Below are positions 50,578 to 61,705 of a stretch of DNA of 64,000 bases, in pieces. Under the pieces are notes generated by a model. It saw only the letters and a program-made list of their open reading frames with translations, searched no databases and was not told the DNA's origin. A program made the translations under genes and the position numbers. How positions within the stretch are numbered: position 1 is the stretch's first letter; each line of letters starts with the position of its first letter. The DNA is from Chlamydia avium 10DC88 (GTDB lineage Bacteria > Chlamydiota > Chlamydiia > Chlamydiales > Chlamydiaceae), in NCBI RefSeq assembly GCF_000583875.1, contig NZ_CP006571.1, positions 723,416-787,415 of the forward strand, read 5' to 3'.

Positions 50578-51477
50578 TTATTCTCTCAAAGAACGTCCTA
50601 AAGCTTGCCCCATCAAGCAACGAGTTTCTAGCCCCATACGAGAATTTTTTAGTAAGTCAACTTCAAATTGGATAGTATTAGGCTGAAATAGCAGAATAAT
50701 TGTTGAACCTCCAAATTCAAAAAATCCTTTCTCTTCGCCCTTAGAGTACTTTTTCCCTGGGGTAAAAGTCTGAATAATAGAACCAACACTTAACGCACCT
50801 ACTTCTAAATACAATACATCCCCAAAAGATTCTGTTTTTAACTCCGTGATCATTCGTTTATTCTCACAGAAGAAAATGAAATTATCTTTCATTGCTATAG
50901 GATGCACAGAAAACAAATACCCATTAATACAACGGGCCTCTCCGGGGACACAATCCACGGGGAAATGAAAACGATGGTAATCAAAAAGAGCCAATCTAGA
51001 AAATACCATGCTTCCTGTGTCATACTTTTTAACAAGAGCATCATCCCCTAGTAGTTTGGGCAAAGAAAAACGTTTTGATTTAACAACGAATTCACCAAAC
51101 TCTGCAACATTGGGATAGACAAGATAAAAACCATCTGAAGGCATCACACAAACATTCTTCCCAGGAGTTACAGGTCGAGCTGTAGGGAGTAGCTCTCTTG
51201 TAAAAAAATCGTTGAACGATGAAAACTCAGAAAGAGGTCTCTTTAATTCTTTCGTGCAAATGTTATGGTTGTTAACAAAACTTACAATTTTGCTACGAGT
51301 CCATGGCTGTTTTTGTATCCAACCATAGATCCGAGTAAAAACAGGAGACCGAGATAGCAAACGAGATATCCACCTCCCTATTTTAGAGTCATAAAGAAAA
51401 AACATAGTTTTTTCGTAACAGACAGGCTCAATAACCTTGCGACTGGTTAACCGATCAATATACTGCGGCTTCTTCAC
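50578..51477 (-). CDS. psd: Phosphatidylserine decarboxylase proenzyme
   Basis: 299 residues. The self-cleavage site is [10 protein letters not shown] near residue 260 (GGST in place of the commoner LGST), giving a pyruvoyl Ser. Motifs [11 protein letters not shown] and FCENKRMIT match the family. It makes phosphatidylethanolamine at the inner membrane. Length is that of the longer bacterial form. Orthologue of CT699. Confidence 0.95.
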   Translation of the reverse strand: MKKPQYIDRLTSRKVIEPVCYEKTMFFLYDSKIGRWISRLLSRSPVFTRIYGWIQKQPWTRSKIVSFVNNHNICTKELKRPLSEFSSFNDFFTRELLPTARPVTPGKNVCVMPSDGFYLVYPNVAEFGEFVVKSKRFSLPKLLGDDALVKKYDTGSMVFSRLALFDYHRFHFPVDCVPGEARCINGYLFSVHPIAMKDNFIFFCENKRMITELKTESFGDVLYLEVGALSVGSIIQTFTPGKKYSKGEEKGFFEFGGSTIILLFQPNTIQFEVDLLKNSRMGLETRCLMGQALGRSLRE

Positions 51478-51627
51478 TTAATTCAATCCTTGCGATCCAA
51501 AAAAGCAATATAAAAAGTTAATAAAAATATTCCAAACCATTAATAAAGAATTATTGGAAACCAGTCTATATCTTTAATAGATAATCTGATATCTTGTCTT
51601 ACAAGTTAGTTCCATTTTCTTCTATTC

Positions 51628-52959
51628 ATGATTAAACACGATACTATTGTTGCTATCGCTACCCCACCAGGCGAGGGGAGCATCGCTATTGTTCGCATGT
51701 CAGGTCCCGAAGCTATTTCTCTTGCTGATCACATATTCTCGGGTCCTGTGACGACATTTGCCTCACATACAGCACATGTAGGTACAGTAACCTATAATCA
51801 GCAGCCTATCGATCAAGCATTGCTTCTCATTATGCGATCGCCTCGTTCTTTTACAGGGGAAGATGTGATTGAACTCCAGTGCCATGGAGGATATTTTGCA
51901 TGTTCTCAAATTCTTGAAGCTTTAATTTACTTAGGAGCCCGCCCTGCTTTACCAGGTGAATTTTCACAAAGAGCATTTCTAAATGGAAAAATCGACCTTA
52001 TTCAAGCTGAAGCAATTCAAAATATGATTTCTGCCGATAATCTAGATGCCTTCCGCATTGCTCAAAACCACTTCCAAGGGAATCTCTCACAACAAATACA
52101 CCGTATTTCATCACTACTTCTTGAAGCACTTGCCTTCATTGAAGTTACTGCCGATTTTCCTGAAGAAGAACAACCCGACCTAACTATTGCTTATAATCGT
52201 TTGGATGAAGCTCATACAATAGTTTCTGATTTGCTGTCTAGTTTCGATGAAGGGCAACGTCTTGCACAAGGAACGAGCATAGTTTTAGCAGGGCATCCTA
52301 ACGTAGGAAAGTCTTCTCTATTCAACGCACTAACTAAGAAAAATCGTGCTATCGTTACAAATATTCCAGGAACCACAAGAGATCTATTAGAAGATAATTG
52401 GACGTTACAAGGCAAACGCATTCGTCTCATAGATTCTGCAGGACAACGCACCACAGATAACCCTATTGAACAAGAAGGCATCGAACGTGCTATTCATGCC
52501 ATGGAGCAAGCTGAAGGAATCCTCTGGATTATGGATGCTACCCAGCCACCTCCAGTCCTTCCAGAAATTTTATTTCAAAAACCAACACTTCTCGTATGGA
52601 ATAAATCTGATATTTCTCCACCTCCAAAATTCTCTACCTCTCTCCCCCAACTAGAAATTTCAGTAAAAACAGGAGAAGGAATGCATTCACTTAAAGAATG
52701 GTTAAAACAATGGATGCAACAACAAGATTTAGGTAAAAGCGAAAAAATTTTTTTAGTGTCGTCTCGACATCATACCATGCTACAAAAAATTCAGTCTCAT
52801 TTATTAACTGCTCTTCAAGAACTTTCAGGAGGCCTACCCTTTGAAATTATAGCTCTAGAATTAAGACAATCTTTGGAAGCAATTGGCCATCTCTCCGGAT
52901 CAGAGATTAATGAAGCTGTGTTAGGAGAAATTTTTAGTAGGTTTTGCATTGGGAAATAA
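51628..52959 (+). CDS. mnmE: tRNA uridine-5-carboxymethylaminomethyl modification GTPase MnmE
   Basis: 443 residues: N-terminal tetrahydrofolate-binding domain, helical domain with an inserted G domain, and the C-terminal CIGK motif with the required Cys. G1 is [13 protein letters not shown]3 DSAG, G4 NKSD. With MnmG it modifies wobble uridines. The intergenic leader at 51478-51627 is AT-rich and separates it from the divergent psd. Its final codons contain the start of nth. Orthologue of CT698. Confidence 0.97.
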   Translation: MIKHDTIVAIATPPGEGSIAIVRMSGPEAISLADHIFSGPVTTFASHTAHVGTVTYNQQPIDQALLLIMRSPRSFTGEDVIELQCHGGYFACSQILEALIYLGARPALPGEFSQRAFLNGKIDLIQAEAIQNMISADNLDAFRIAQNHFQGNLSQQIHRISSLLLEALAFIEVTADFPEEEQPDLTIAYNRLDEAHTIVSDLLSSFDEGQRLAQGTSIVLAGHPNVGKSSLFNALTKKNRAIVTNIPGTTRDLLEDNWTLQGKRIRLIDSAGQRTTDNPIEQEGIERAIHAMEQAEGILWIMDATQPPPVLPEILFQKPTLLVWNKSDISPPPKFSTSLPQLEISVKTGEGMHSLKEWLKQWMQQQDLGKSEKIFLVSSRHHTMLQKIQSHLLTALQELSGGLPFEIIALELRQSLEAIGHLSGSEINEAVLGEIFSRFCIGK

Positions 52960-53587
52960 CTGTCATATTAAAAAATATATTCTCGAAACTCTAGAAGTCC
53001 TGTTCCCCGATCCTCAACCTTCATTAACTGGTTGGACCACGCCATTTCAATTGTTAATTGCAATTATGCTTTCAGGAAATTCCACAGATAAGGCAGTAAA
53101 TAGTGTATCTCCCAAATTATTTTCCCGTGCCGGAGATGCATATTCTCTAGCACAATGTTCTTATGAGGAGATTTACTCACTTATTTCTCCTTGTGGTCTT
53201 GGGAAAAGAAAAGCCGTATATTTGCTTAATGTATCAAAAATACTTACAGAAAAATATCATGGGGAGCCCCCTGCTTCCTTAGGATTATTGACACAATTAC
53301 CTGGGGTAGGGAGAAAAACTGCCTCTGTATTTCTGAGTATTATTTATAACCTCCCCACGTTTCCCGTGGATACGCACATCTTGAGATTAGCACAACGTTG
53401 GAAAATCTCTAATAAACGCAGCCCCTCCGCCGCAGAAAAAGATCTTGTACGCTTTTTTGGAAATGCAAACTCACCTAAGTTACACCTCCAACTTATTTAT
53501 TATGCGCGGCAGTATTGCCCTGCCCTCCATCATAATATCAACAAATGTACTATATGTTCTTATATTCTATCCAAAGAACACCCTTGA
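52949..53587 (+). CDS. nth: Endonuclease III (DNA glycosylase/AP lyase)
   Basis: 212 residues from a TTG at 52949, overlapping the mnmE stop by 11 bases; AGTAGG lies seven bases upstream and no later in-frame ATG precedes conserved sequence. The helix-hairpin-helix [15 protein letters not shown] carries the catalytic Lys; [12 protein letters not shown] holds the Asp. The C-terminal Fe-S region has Cys190, Cys200 and Cys203 only, spaced x9 and x2, and the protein ends at residue 212 with no fourth Cys. The usual pattern is C-x6-C-x2-C-x5-C, so the [4Fe-4S] cluster is probably absent or altered. It repairs oxidised pyrimidines. Orthologue of CT697. Confidence 0.93.
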   Translation: MGNNCHIKKYILETLEVLFPDPQPSLTGWTTPFQLLIAIMLSGNSTDKAVNSVSPKLFSRAGDAYSLAQCSYEEIYSLISPCGLGKRKAVYLLNVSKILTEKYHGEPPASLGLLTQLPGVGRKTASVFLSIIYNLPTFPVDTHILRLAQRWKISNKRSPSAAEKDLVRFFGNANSPKLHLQLIYYARQYCPALHHNINKCTICSYILSKEHP

Positions 53588-53723
53588 TGAATAAAATACC
53601 CCCCGCTACTTGCTAGATTTTTCTATACTTGCCTATCTAATAATATGAGAGAAATTTACTTTGCTTTCTAACAGAGAAATATTCTAAGCTAAATAGCTAT
53701 CTATCTACAACTGCTTTAATACG

Positions 53724-54956
53724 ATGAATAAACGCACCCCTAGCTTTGGAGATCGTTCTAAACGCAAGCCCTCTATTTGGTCTATTGGAGGCTCGGTTTT
53801 TGCTATGTTCTTTGGAGCCGGCAATATTGTGTTTCCACTTGTTTTAGGTTGTCGCCATCACACACATCCATGGATTGCCTGCTTTGGAATGATTATTACA
53901 GCTGTGTGCGTTCCTCTTCTGGGGTTATTCAGTATACTGCTCTATTCAGGAGATTACCAAAAATTATTTTCCTCCATTGGGAAAACCCCTGGAACAATAC
54001 TTGTTATAGCTATTTTATGTCTCATAGGTCCTTTCGGAGGGCTACCCAGGTCTATCGCTATATCCCATTCGACTTTGGCATCTCTATCAGATACAAAAAC
54101 AATTTTCTTGCCCAACTTGCCTATATTTAGTTTTATCTGTTGCCTATTAATTTATGTTTTCTCTTGTAAATTAAGTAAATTAATTCAGTGGCTGGGATCA
54201 GTATTCTTCCCTATTATGTTAGCCATACTCCTCTGGATTATTTTTAAAGGGTTAACCACCCCTGCGCACCTAAATTTATCTCCTTCTTTTTCTGCTGAGC
54301 AATCTTGGCTAGCAGGTATTGTTGAAGGATTTAATACCATGGATTTATTAGCCTCCTTTTTCTTCTGTTCTATTGTATTAATTTCCATCCAACAAAGGTT
54401 AGCTCATGAAAATGCTGTCGATGAAACTCCATTGGATTTTCAAAAAATTAATAAAAAAGACAAACGCACTTTAATGTTAGCCTTTGTTTTAGCTGGCGCA
54501 TTGCTCGCATGCATTTATCTAGGATTTACCTTATGTGCTTCTAGACATGCAAGTATACTAGCTAATGTAAGCAAAGGACAAATTTTAGGAAGAATTTCTA
54601 CTGTTCTTCTCGGATCAAGCAGTTTATTAACTGGTATCTGTGTTTTCATTGCTTGTTTGACTACTGAAATTGCTCTAGCTGGAATCATTGCAGACTTTTT
54701 AGCTCGTGTTATTTCGTCAAAACACATGACTTACTCTAATGCAGTAATTTTTACTCTCGTGCCTTCTTATTTTGTTTCCATTTTGAATTTTGAGAACATC
54801 AGTTATCTCCTATTACCCATATTGCAACTAAGTTATCCCGCATTGATTGCTTTGTCGTGTGGGACTATTGCCCAGAAATTATGGCATTTTCGTCATGTCC
54901 AAGCTTTGTTTTATTTAACATTCGCTTTTACAATTATTTCGCGACTAATAAGTTAA
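53724..54956 (+). CDS. brnQ: Branched-chain amino acid carrier (LIVCS family, BrnQ)
   Basis: 410 residues with about twelve hydrophobic segments. The start region SIWSIGGSVFAMFFGAGNIVFP matches the first helix pair of LIVCS carriers (AGNIVFP motif), and GPFGGLPRSIAISHSTL the second conserved block. It should import Leu, Ile and Val with Na+. By memory this is CT554, which in C. trachomatis is not next to nth, so the gap 53588-53723 marks a rearrangement point. An AGCAC/GTGCT palindrome follows its stop. Confidence 0.93.
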   Translation: MNKRTPSFGDRSKRKPSIWSIGGSVFAMFFGAGNIVFPLVLGCRHHTHPWIACFGMIITAVCVPLLGLFSILLYSGDYQKLFSSIGKTPGTILVIAILCLIGPFGGLPRSIAISHSTLASLSDTKTIFLPNLPIFSFICCLLIYVFSCKLSKLIQWLGSVFFPIMLAILLWIIFKGLTTPAHLNLSPSFSAEQSWLAGIVEGFNTMDLLASFFFCSIVLISIQQRLAHENAVDETPLDFQKINKKDKRTLMLAFVLAGALLACIYLGFTLCASRHASILANVSKGQILGRISTVLLGSSSLLTGICVFIACLTTEIALAGIIADFLARVISSKHMTYSNAVIFTLVPSYFVSILNFENISYLLLPILQLSYPALIALSCGTIAQKLWHFRHVQALFYLTFAFTIISRLIS

Positions 54957-54988
54957 AATAGCACACATATGTGCTTACTAGCATAATA

Positions 54989-56929
54989 ATGATGATTTTA
55001 AGTTCTTTATCTGAGTTTCGCGATACAGCAATAAATTATCTTGCTAAGCATCGCGATGATATTACTATAGATTTTTTAAGGAATTGCTACACCATCCATG
55101 TTCCTGATGAGGATTCTCCTGAGGGTAGCTGGGTAAGCACACTAAAATTCCGTGATATTCACAATTTAATTTTTGCTTCGTGTAGCTGTCCTGATGGTGA
55201 ATGTTGTGTACATTTAATGATTGCCTATCTATCTGTTTATGATACTGATAGCTGGCTGCCTTTACATTATAAGTTTATAAAATCTTTTTGGCATGAGTTA
55301 TTTTTAAAACTTTTTTTAAGTCAATCCCAGGTGCGTTCTGAGAGAGATTCTAGGTATCTAGTATCCGATCATAATATCGTTTTAGAAATCTCTGCATTAT
55401 CTTCTGATGCCTACGCACGATGGTTATCGACTATCTATGTAGCAACCCATCCCGAGACATATACAGAAAATACATTTCCGCAATCCTCTTTATACCGAAT
55501 AGCTAAATATTTTTTCTTCTGCTGTAAATCCGGGGCTCGCCTAGATTTTACTGAGAATCGTCAAGGGTTCCCCACCCAATTTGCCTTGCAATGGGAGGGA
55601 ATTTCTTTGAAAGGTGAAATTTTAAACTTTGAAACTTTAGAAAGTATTTTCCCAACAATTAATTTCTCTCAGACAACATTTTTAGGAAACTATCAAAATT
55701 TTTCCGTAACTCAAGCACATGTCTCTCCTAAAGAAGCCACTATTCACTTTACAAAAACACCTATTCAGGAGTGCCAAAGTGATTTACCAATCACTCAAAT
55801 TGGTTCTGTAGGCTATGTAGCTAAATCACGATACGTTCTCATCCCTGAAGAAGAAGTTGTTATTCCTATAAGTATGCTTCCTTTTCTACATAATGAGCTT
55901 AGAACTCAGTTATCTTCTCTCCTTCATTATGAAAATGAAAAGCATCAAATACGTTATACCATTCACCTACTTCGAGATTGTTCTCTCTCCTTCTCTGCCT
56001 ATTTACACACTCCTGGAGACTTAAATAATGGTGAACTCATTTATCCTGATTTCTGTTATCTTCCCGATCAAGGTCTATTTAGTATTACTGGTCTTCTTTC
56101 CCCTCAATCTTCTTTCACAGTTAAGGCAGATCAAGTTGAAGAATTCTTACATAATAAAGGAGATCTAATTCGTGAACCGGGATTCCAAGTATTCACCAAA
56201 CATGCTCCTGAAAGACGACTAACATATAATATTACTCAGCAAGGAGTCTTGCTCTTTTATTATGATAATGTCGGAGATTCCTCAGCTATAAGCATTCACT
56301 ATGGCCCCTGGGTTTATCAGGCGGGTCAAGGATTCTTTTTAAACAGCGAATCTGATGCACCCATTCAGGATGGCTTAATTGTAGAGCCTCAAGACATTCC
56401 TAATTTCATTACGCATAATGAGGAATTTTTACGTACGCTCCCCAATTTCTTTAGCCCTCCTCCTCTCACTAACCTTACTCTTGAAATACGTAGAGCATCC
56501 AACTCTGGATTACAACTTACCCCCATATTTGAAGGCCTTGAAAAAGAGAATTGCCAATTATTTGGACCTTTTCTCTACAGAGAAAATCACGGATTCCATT
56601 TACTTCCTGCACATTTACAACCACTGTCCCTATTTCCTAAAATCATCGCAGCTGAACAAGTACCAGAATTTATAGCACAAAATTCTCATAACGAAAGACT
56701 GGTATTTGCTAGCCCTGAATTATGTCCTCCAGAAACCTTCGAACTCACACTTTTATCTATAAAACGTCCTCACCCTTCATCTCCTCTACACTTACAATTG
56801 GAATTAACAACTAATATTGGTTCCATTTCTATAGGGTGTGTATTACAAGCAATAAAAAACAAAAAAAACTTTAGTTTTCAGTCAAGCGGGCTTTTTAGAT
56901 TTCCAGCATTGTTTATTTCAGTTTCTTAA
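54989..56929 (+). pseudogene. SWIM-SNF2 protein no. 2, 5' part of frameshifted gene
   Basis: About 646 residues from the ATG at 54989; an in-frame GTG at 54971 is an alternative. A SWIM zinc finger near residues 64-80 (CSCPDGECCVH) is followed by a beta-rich middle region with repeated FxxGxx blocks, as in the intact SNF2 gene at 35464-38970. The frame runs through an A8 tract (56861-56868) and stops 58 bases later, before the helicase lobes. With one A fewer it continues as KKTLVFSQAGFLDFQHCLF into the next entry. Orthologue of CT555. Confidence 0.8.
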
Positions 56930-58574
56930 ACAATTCATTGCACAGAAATGCCTGATCCCAGAGAACACTATCATTGCTACAGTCACAGATATCTTTAAGT
57001 TAGATGCTCTAGCTCCTATGTCTCCTCATAAAAATATCCAAGCTAGTGAGACAGATCTAACATTTTTCTCTCAATTGAAAGCTGCATGCTTACCTCCTAT
57101 CCCCCAAAATCTTTTCTCTACAGATCATCACCTCCGTCCCTATCAAAATAGTGGATTATTGTGGCTATGGTTTTTATATAACCACCATTTATCGGGCCTT
57201 CTTTGTGATGAGATGGGGTTGGGGAAAACACATCAAGCAGCAGCTTTGCTAGACATTGTTTTTCAATCTACTGAAACCTCAGAACGACCTAGATTTCTTG
57301 TTGTTTGTCCTACAAGTGTACTTCCTCATTGGGAACATATATTAGCAACTCATTTGCCTACGGTAGGTATTTTTTCATTTCATGGGCCTAACAAACCAGA
57401 AACTATTCCCCCCATAGACATTATTATTACCTCATACGGAACACTAAGACAAAACTATGCGAAGTTTTACAAACTATCATTTACAATAGCCGTATTTGAT
57501 GAAATTCATGTGGCAAAAAATAAAGCAAGTCAAATTCACAAAATTCTTTGTCGACTAAACGCACAAATGAAGTTAGGATTAACAGGAACACCTGTAGAAA
57601 ATAATCTTTTGGAATTCAAAAGTCTTTTAGACATTATCTTACCAAATTATTTACCTTCTGACTCTTTGTTTAAGAAATTATTCACAAAAAACCATAATAA
57701 CACAGAAATTGATGATCAGATAATTTCGTCTCAAGATCTGTTATTAAAACTCACACGGCCATTTATCCTACGTCGTACCAAAAAACTTGTTCTTCCTGAA
57801 CTTCCTGAAAAAGTAGAATCAATTATTCCTTGTGTATTGTCTCCAGAACAAAAGAAACTCTATCTATCTACATTAAAACGAGAGAAAATGCATATTCAAC
57901 AATTGGGTTCCTTAGAAGACCGATCAGTAAATTATTTACATGTATTTACTCTGTTAAATCACCTGAAACAAATTTGTGACCACCCTGCTTTGTTCCTAAA
58001 AAATCCCGAAGAATATAAAAAACATGAATCAGGCAAATGGAACGCATTTGTACGGCTTATGCATGATTCATTATCTGCAGGTTATAAAGTTGTTGTCTTT
58101 TCTCAGTACATTCACATGATTCGCATTATTACACTATATTTAGATGAAATCGGTGTAAAATATGCCTCAATCCAAGGAAAATCACTCAATAGAAAAGAAG
58201 AAATTGCCTATTTCACCTCTGATCCTGAATGTCGTGTATTCGTAGGTTCCCTACTAGCTGCTGGGACGGGTATCAATCTCACAGCAGGAAATGTAGTAAT
58301 CATGTATGACCGGTGGTGGAACCCTGCAAAAGAAAATCAAGCGCTAGATCGTGTACATAGGATAGGACAAAAAAATACTGTTTTTATTTATAAACTCATG
58401 ACTGAGGACACCCTAGAAGAACGTATTCACTACCTCATTGAAAAGAAAGTGCGTCTTTTAGATAAAGTGATCTCTACTCAAGATACAAATATTCTGCATA
58501 TGTTAAATAAAGAAGATTTGTTGACCATTCTTTCGTACAAAGATGATCATCATAGTGATAACAACATTCTATAA
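56869..58574 (+). pseudogene. SWIM-SNF2 protein no. 2, 3' helicase part of frameshifted gene
   Basis: The frame is open from the A8 tract, though the first ATG is at 57018. From 57018 it has complete SNF2 lobes: Walker A DEMGLGKT, VFDEIHVAKN (DEIH in place of DEAH), LTGTPVENN, and the C-terminal DRVHRIGQK motif VI. A 518-residue product from 57018 would have both lobes but no SWIM domain, so independent function is conceivable. Read through the frameshift, the whole gene would encode about 1194 residues, close to the intact paralogue (1168). Ribosome site for 57018 is poor. Confidence 0.8.
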
Positions 58575-58608
58575 CTTAGGAACCAATAAAGATAGAAGCA
58601 ACCCTAAT

Positions 58609-59070
58609 TTAGGATAACTTGCGATATCCACGATAAGCAAGTATAGCACCCATAATTCCGTAAAAATATACACGATTCTTGGGCCAGCTCAACGTTAGTC
58701 CTTCATCATTACCGAACAACAACATGACTAAAGCAAAAACTAGCAATCCAGAGCCTAAAAATAGAGCGGCAAGAGGCCAATGTTGTAACCACTTCCAATC
58801 TGTTACAATTTTTTCATCTGGTTTTTGAAAGGTATTTTGATCGCTAAGTACAGCCTCCCAATCTTCAGAAGAAACAGCAAACAAATCCTCTGTTTCTTCC
58901 TTAGTAGATCCTTCTGGAAAAGAAATATGACAAGAAGAGAACCCACCCGGAGTTACAGGAGGATCCTGTAAGAACGCACTGCAATAGGGACATTGAGGCA
59001 TATGCATAGACACGCTACCTTCACATTTCCAGCATGTGCGTTGCGCTTCTGCTTCTTTAGCAAATGGCAT
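58609..59070 (-). CDS. Zinc-ribbon membrane protein, CT556 type
   Basis: 153 residues. The N-terminal ~30 residues form a zinc ribbon with two Cys pairs (CWKCEGS and QCPYCSA). A Ser/Glu-rich linker follows, then two C-terminal membrane helices (LAALFLGSGLLVFALVMLLF and VYFYGIMGAILAYRGY). A short zinc ribbon joined to a membrane pair is a common small bacterial architecture without an agreed role. It converges with the SNF2 gene and is divergent from lpdA, with 254 bases between (59071-59324), where I see no gene. Orthologue of CT556. Confidence 0.82.
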   Translation of the reverse strand: MPFAKEAEAQRTCWKCEGSVSMHMPQCPYCSAFLQDPPVTPGGFSSCHISFPEGSTKEETEDLFAVSSEDWEAVLSDQNTFQKPDEKIVTDWKWLQHWPLAALFLGSGLLVFALVMLLFGNDEGLTLSWPKNRVYFYGIMGAILAYRGYRKLS

Positions 59071-59324
59071 GATAACCTACTTTTTTCCCTTCTGAATTTA
59101 ACATAAGAAGCAATATCCTTATGTATGTATTTGTATACTTTAGCCTAATTATGGTACATAAATTAAATTATAATTCCCATTAGGAAAAAATCAATGCTGA
59201 AAATTAATCTTTGGATCTAAAATAACAAAAGGTTCCTCATATAATATATGATGATCCGAAACATTTGAGAATATTGCCTTAAAAGCCTTTGATTCTGCGA
59301 TTTATATTAACTTAGGAATTCATC

Positions 59325-60716
59325 ATGAGTAAAGATTTTGACTGTGTTGTTATTGGTGCTGGTCCTGGGGGTTATGTTGCTGCAATTACAGCAGCACAAC
59401 AAGGATTAAACACCGCACTTATTGAAGAACAACAAGCAGGAGGCACGTGTTTAAATCGAGGCTGTATTCCTTCTAAGGCTCTACTTGTAGGTGCAGGTAT
59501 CGTTTCCCAAATTCGCCAAGCACCACAATTTGGTATTCATATTGATGGGTATTCCATTGACTACCCCGCCATGGTGCAGAGAAAAAACACCGTCGTACAC
59601 GGAATACGCCAAGGCTTAGACGGACTCATACGCAGCAATAAAATTACTACATTTCAAGGTAAAGGTTCTTTAATCTCATCCACAGAAGTTAAAGTTCTTG
59701 GTCAAGATACTACAACACTGAAAACTAAACATATTATATTAGCTACAGGATCAGAACCTCGTCCCTTCCCTACGGTACCCTTTTCTGCTCGAATACTTTG
59801 TTCTACGGGAATTTTAAATCTGGAAACACTCCCCAAAAAACTCGTAATTATTGGAGGCGGAGTGATTGGTTGTGAATTCGCTTCTCTATTCCATACTCTA
59901 GGAGTAGAAATTACCATAATTGAAATCGCTGACCACATCCTTGCTATTAATAATGCAGATATTTCTAAAACTATGCAGGACAAGTTCTCTCGTCAAGGCA
60001 TTCGTGTATTAACTAAAGCTTCGTTGCAACACCTAGAGGACCTAGGAGATCGAGTAAAAATTATTGTTAACGAACAAACAGAAGAATATGATTTCGCTCT
60101 TATAGCTATTGGTCGACAGTTTAATACAACAGGAATTGGATTAGATAATGCAGGAGTAATCCGTGATGAACGAGGTATCATTCCTGTAGATGATACTATG
60201 AGAACTAATGTTCCGAATATCTTTGCTATTGGAGATATCACTGGAAAATGGTTACTTGCGCATGTGGCATCCCATCAAGGAATTATCGCAGCGCGCAATG
60301 CTGCTGGTCATCATGACATCATGGATTATTCAGCAGTGCCCTCTATAATCTTTACTTTCCCTGAGGTTGCTACAGTAGGACTTTCTCTAGAAGCTACACA
60401 ACAACAAAATATTCCAGCTAAACTCACGAAATTCCCTTTCCGAGCTATAGGAAAAGCAGTTGCTATGGCGGAAGCCGACGGCTTTGCTGCTATCATTAGC
60501 CACGAAACTACTCAGCAAATTCTGGGAGCTTATGTTATAGGACCACATGCAGCATCACTGATAGCAGAGATGACTCTAGCTATTCGCAATGAACTTACAC
60601 TACCTTGTATTTATGAAACGATACATGCACACCCTACTCTTGCAGAGGTCTGGGCAGAAAGCGCTTTATTAGCTACAAACTCTCCGTTACACCTACCTCC
60701 ATCTGTAAAATCATGA
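59325..60716 (+). CDS. lpdA: Dihydrolipoamide dehydrogenase
   Basis: 463 residues. FAD-binding GAGPGGYVAAI at the N-terminus, redox-active disulfide GGTCLNRGCIPSKALL (Cys-x4-Cys), NAD-binding GGGVIGCEFASLF, and the C-terminal active-site HAHPTLAEV with the proton-relay His-Glu. It reoxidises lipoyl groups of the 2-oxoacid dehydrogenases. It overlaps lipA by 4 bases (ATGA), so lipoyl synthase and this enzyme are coupled. Orthologue of CT557. Confidence 0.97.
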   Translation: MSKDFDCVVIGAGPGGYVAAITAAQQGLNTALIEEQQAGGTCLNRGCIPSKALLVGAGIVSQIRQAPQFGIHIDGYSIDYPAMVQRKNTVVHGIRQGLDGLIRSNKITTFQGKGSLISSTEVKVLGQDTTTLKTKHIILATGSEPRPFPTVPFSARILCSTGILNLETLPKKLVIIGGGVIGCEFASLFHTLGVEITIIEIADHILAINNADISKTMQDKFSRQGIRVLTKASLQHLEDLGDRVKIIVNEQTEEYDFALIAIGRQFNTTGIGLDNAGVIRDERGIIPVDDTMRTNVPNIFAIGDITGKWLLAHVASHQGIIAARNAAGHHDIMDYSAVPSIIFTFPEVATVGLSLEATQQQNIPAKLTKFPFRAIGKAVAMAEADGFAAIISHETTQQILGAYVIGPHAASLIAEMTLAIRNELTLPCIYETIHAHPTLAEVWAESALLATNSPLHLPPSVKS

Positions 60717-61638
60717 ATCATTGTTCTTCTAAAGAAACTCAAATGCCAAAAAAAACCATGAGCGGAAGCGCCTTCCTCATTGGTTTAGGCAATCTCTACC
60801 TCAAGGTTTTACTTTTTCTGATACAGAGAAAACCATTAAACATGCAGGGATATCTACGGTATGCGAAGAAGCTCTTTGTCCTAACCGCATACGTTGCTGG
60901 TCTCGCAAAACAGCTACATATCTTACTTTAGGTAATGCTTGTACTCGTCGTTGTGGATTTTGCAATATTAATTTTACCACAAAACCTCAACCTCCTGATC
61001 CTGAAGAACCACAAAAAATCGTTCAGTCAGCAAAAATATTACAACTTAAGCATATTGTATTAACCATGGTAGCACGTGATGATTTAGAAGATGGCGGAGC
61101 AAGTGCTTTAGTACGTATTATCAATGCCATACATCAAGAATTGCCTGAGACAACTGTTGAAGTTCTGGCTTCAGACTTTCAAGGGAATGTAGATGCCCTA
61201 CATACCTTATTAGATTCTAGATTGACTATTTACAATCACAATGTTGAAACTGTGGAGAGATTAACTCCGTTGGTACGCCACAAAGCAACTTACCGTAGAT
61301 CCCTCTTTGTGCTCCAAAAAGCAGCAGAACATGTATCCCCTAATTTAAAAATTAAATCAGGAATTATGGTGGGATTAGGAGAACAAGAAAGCGAGGTAAA
61401 ACAAACACTAAAAGATCTCGCTAATCATGGAGTACATATTGTCACCATAGGACAATATTTGCGTGCCTCGCGACGACACATTCCTGTGAAAGAGTATGTT
61501 TCTCCTGAAACTTTTCAGTATTATCGTACTATTGGAGAATCATTAGGATTGTTTGTATACTCAGGACCTTTTGTACGTTCAAGCTTTAATGCTGACAAAG
61601 TTCTTCATGAATTAGCAAAACAAACTCCAGAAGCATAA
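60713..61638 (+). pseudogene. lipA: Lipoyl synthase, frameshifted near the start
   Basis: The ATG at 60713 overlaps the lpdA stop, and the frame runs [14 protein letters not shown] into an A8 tract (60748-60755). With A9 it continues as [19 protein letters not shown] and reaches 61638 (308 residues, the normal length). That downstream frame is open from 60733 but contains no ATG, GTG or TTG before 61066. It carries all catalytic motifs: auxiliary cluster [12 protein letters not shown] (C-x4-C-x5-C), radical [11 protein letters not shown], and RSSF at the end. A product begun at 61066 would lack both Fe-S clusters. It inserts sulfur into octanoyl groups. Orthologue of CT558. Confidence 0.9.
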
Positions 61639-61705
61639 CTTGAAAGTCTACCTTTTATTGTATAGTTTATCCGCTTGCATATAGTTATAATAACAAACGC
61701 TTTTT

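Noticed and set aside
49187-50620. TTG start of the TPR protein overlapping psd
   Set aside because: Overlaps psd by 43 bases, uses a rare start and has no clear ribosome site; the ATG at 50512 is preferred, though weakly.
54959-54974. AGCAC/GTGCT palindrome after brnQ as terminator
   Set aside because: Only five pairs, no T run, and it overlaps a possible start of the next gene.
60733-61065. Alternative lipA start in the restored frame
   Set aside because: No ATG, GTG or TTG occurs in that frame before 61066.
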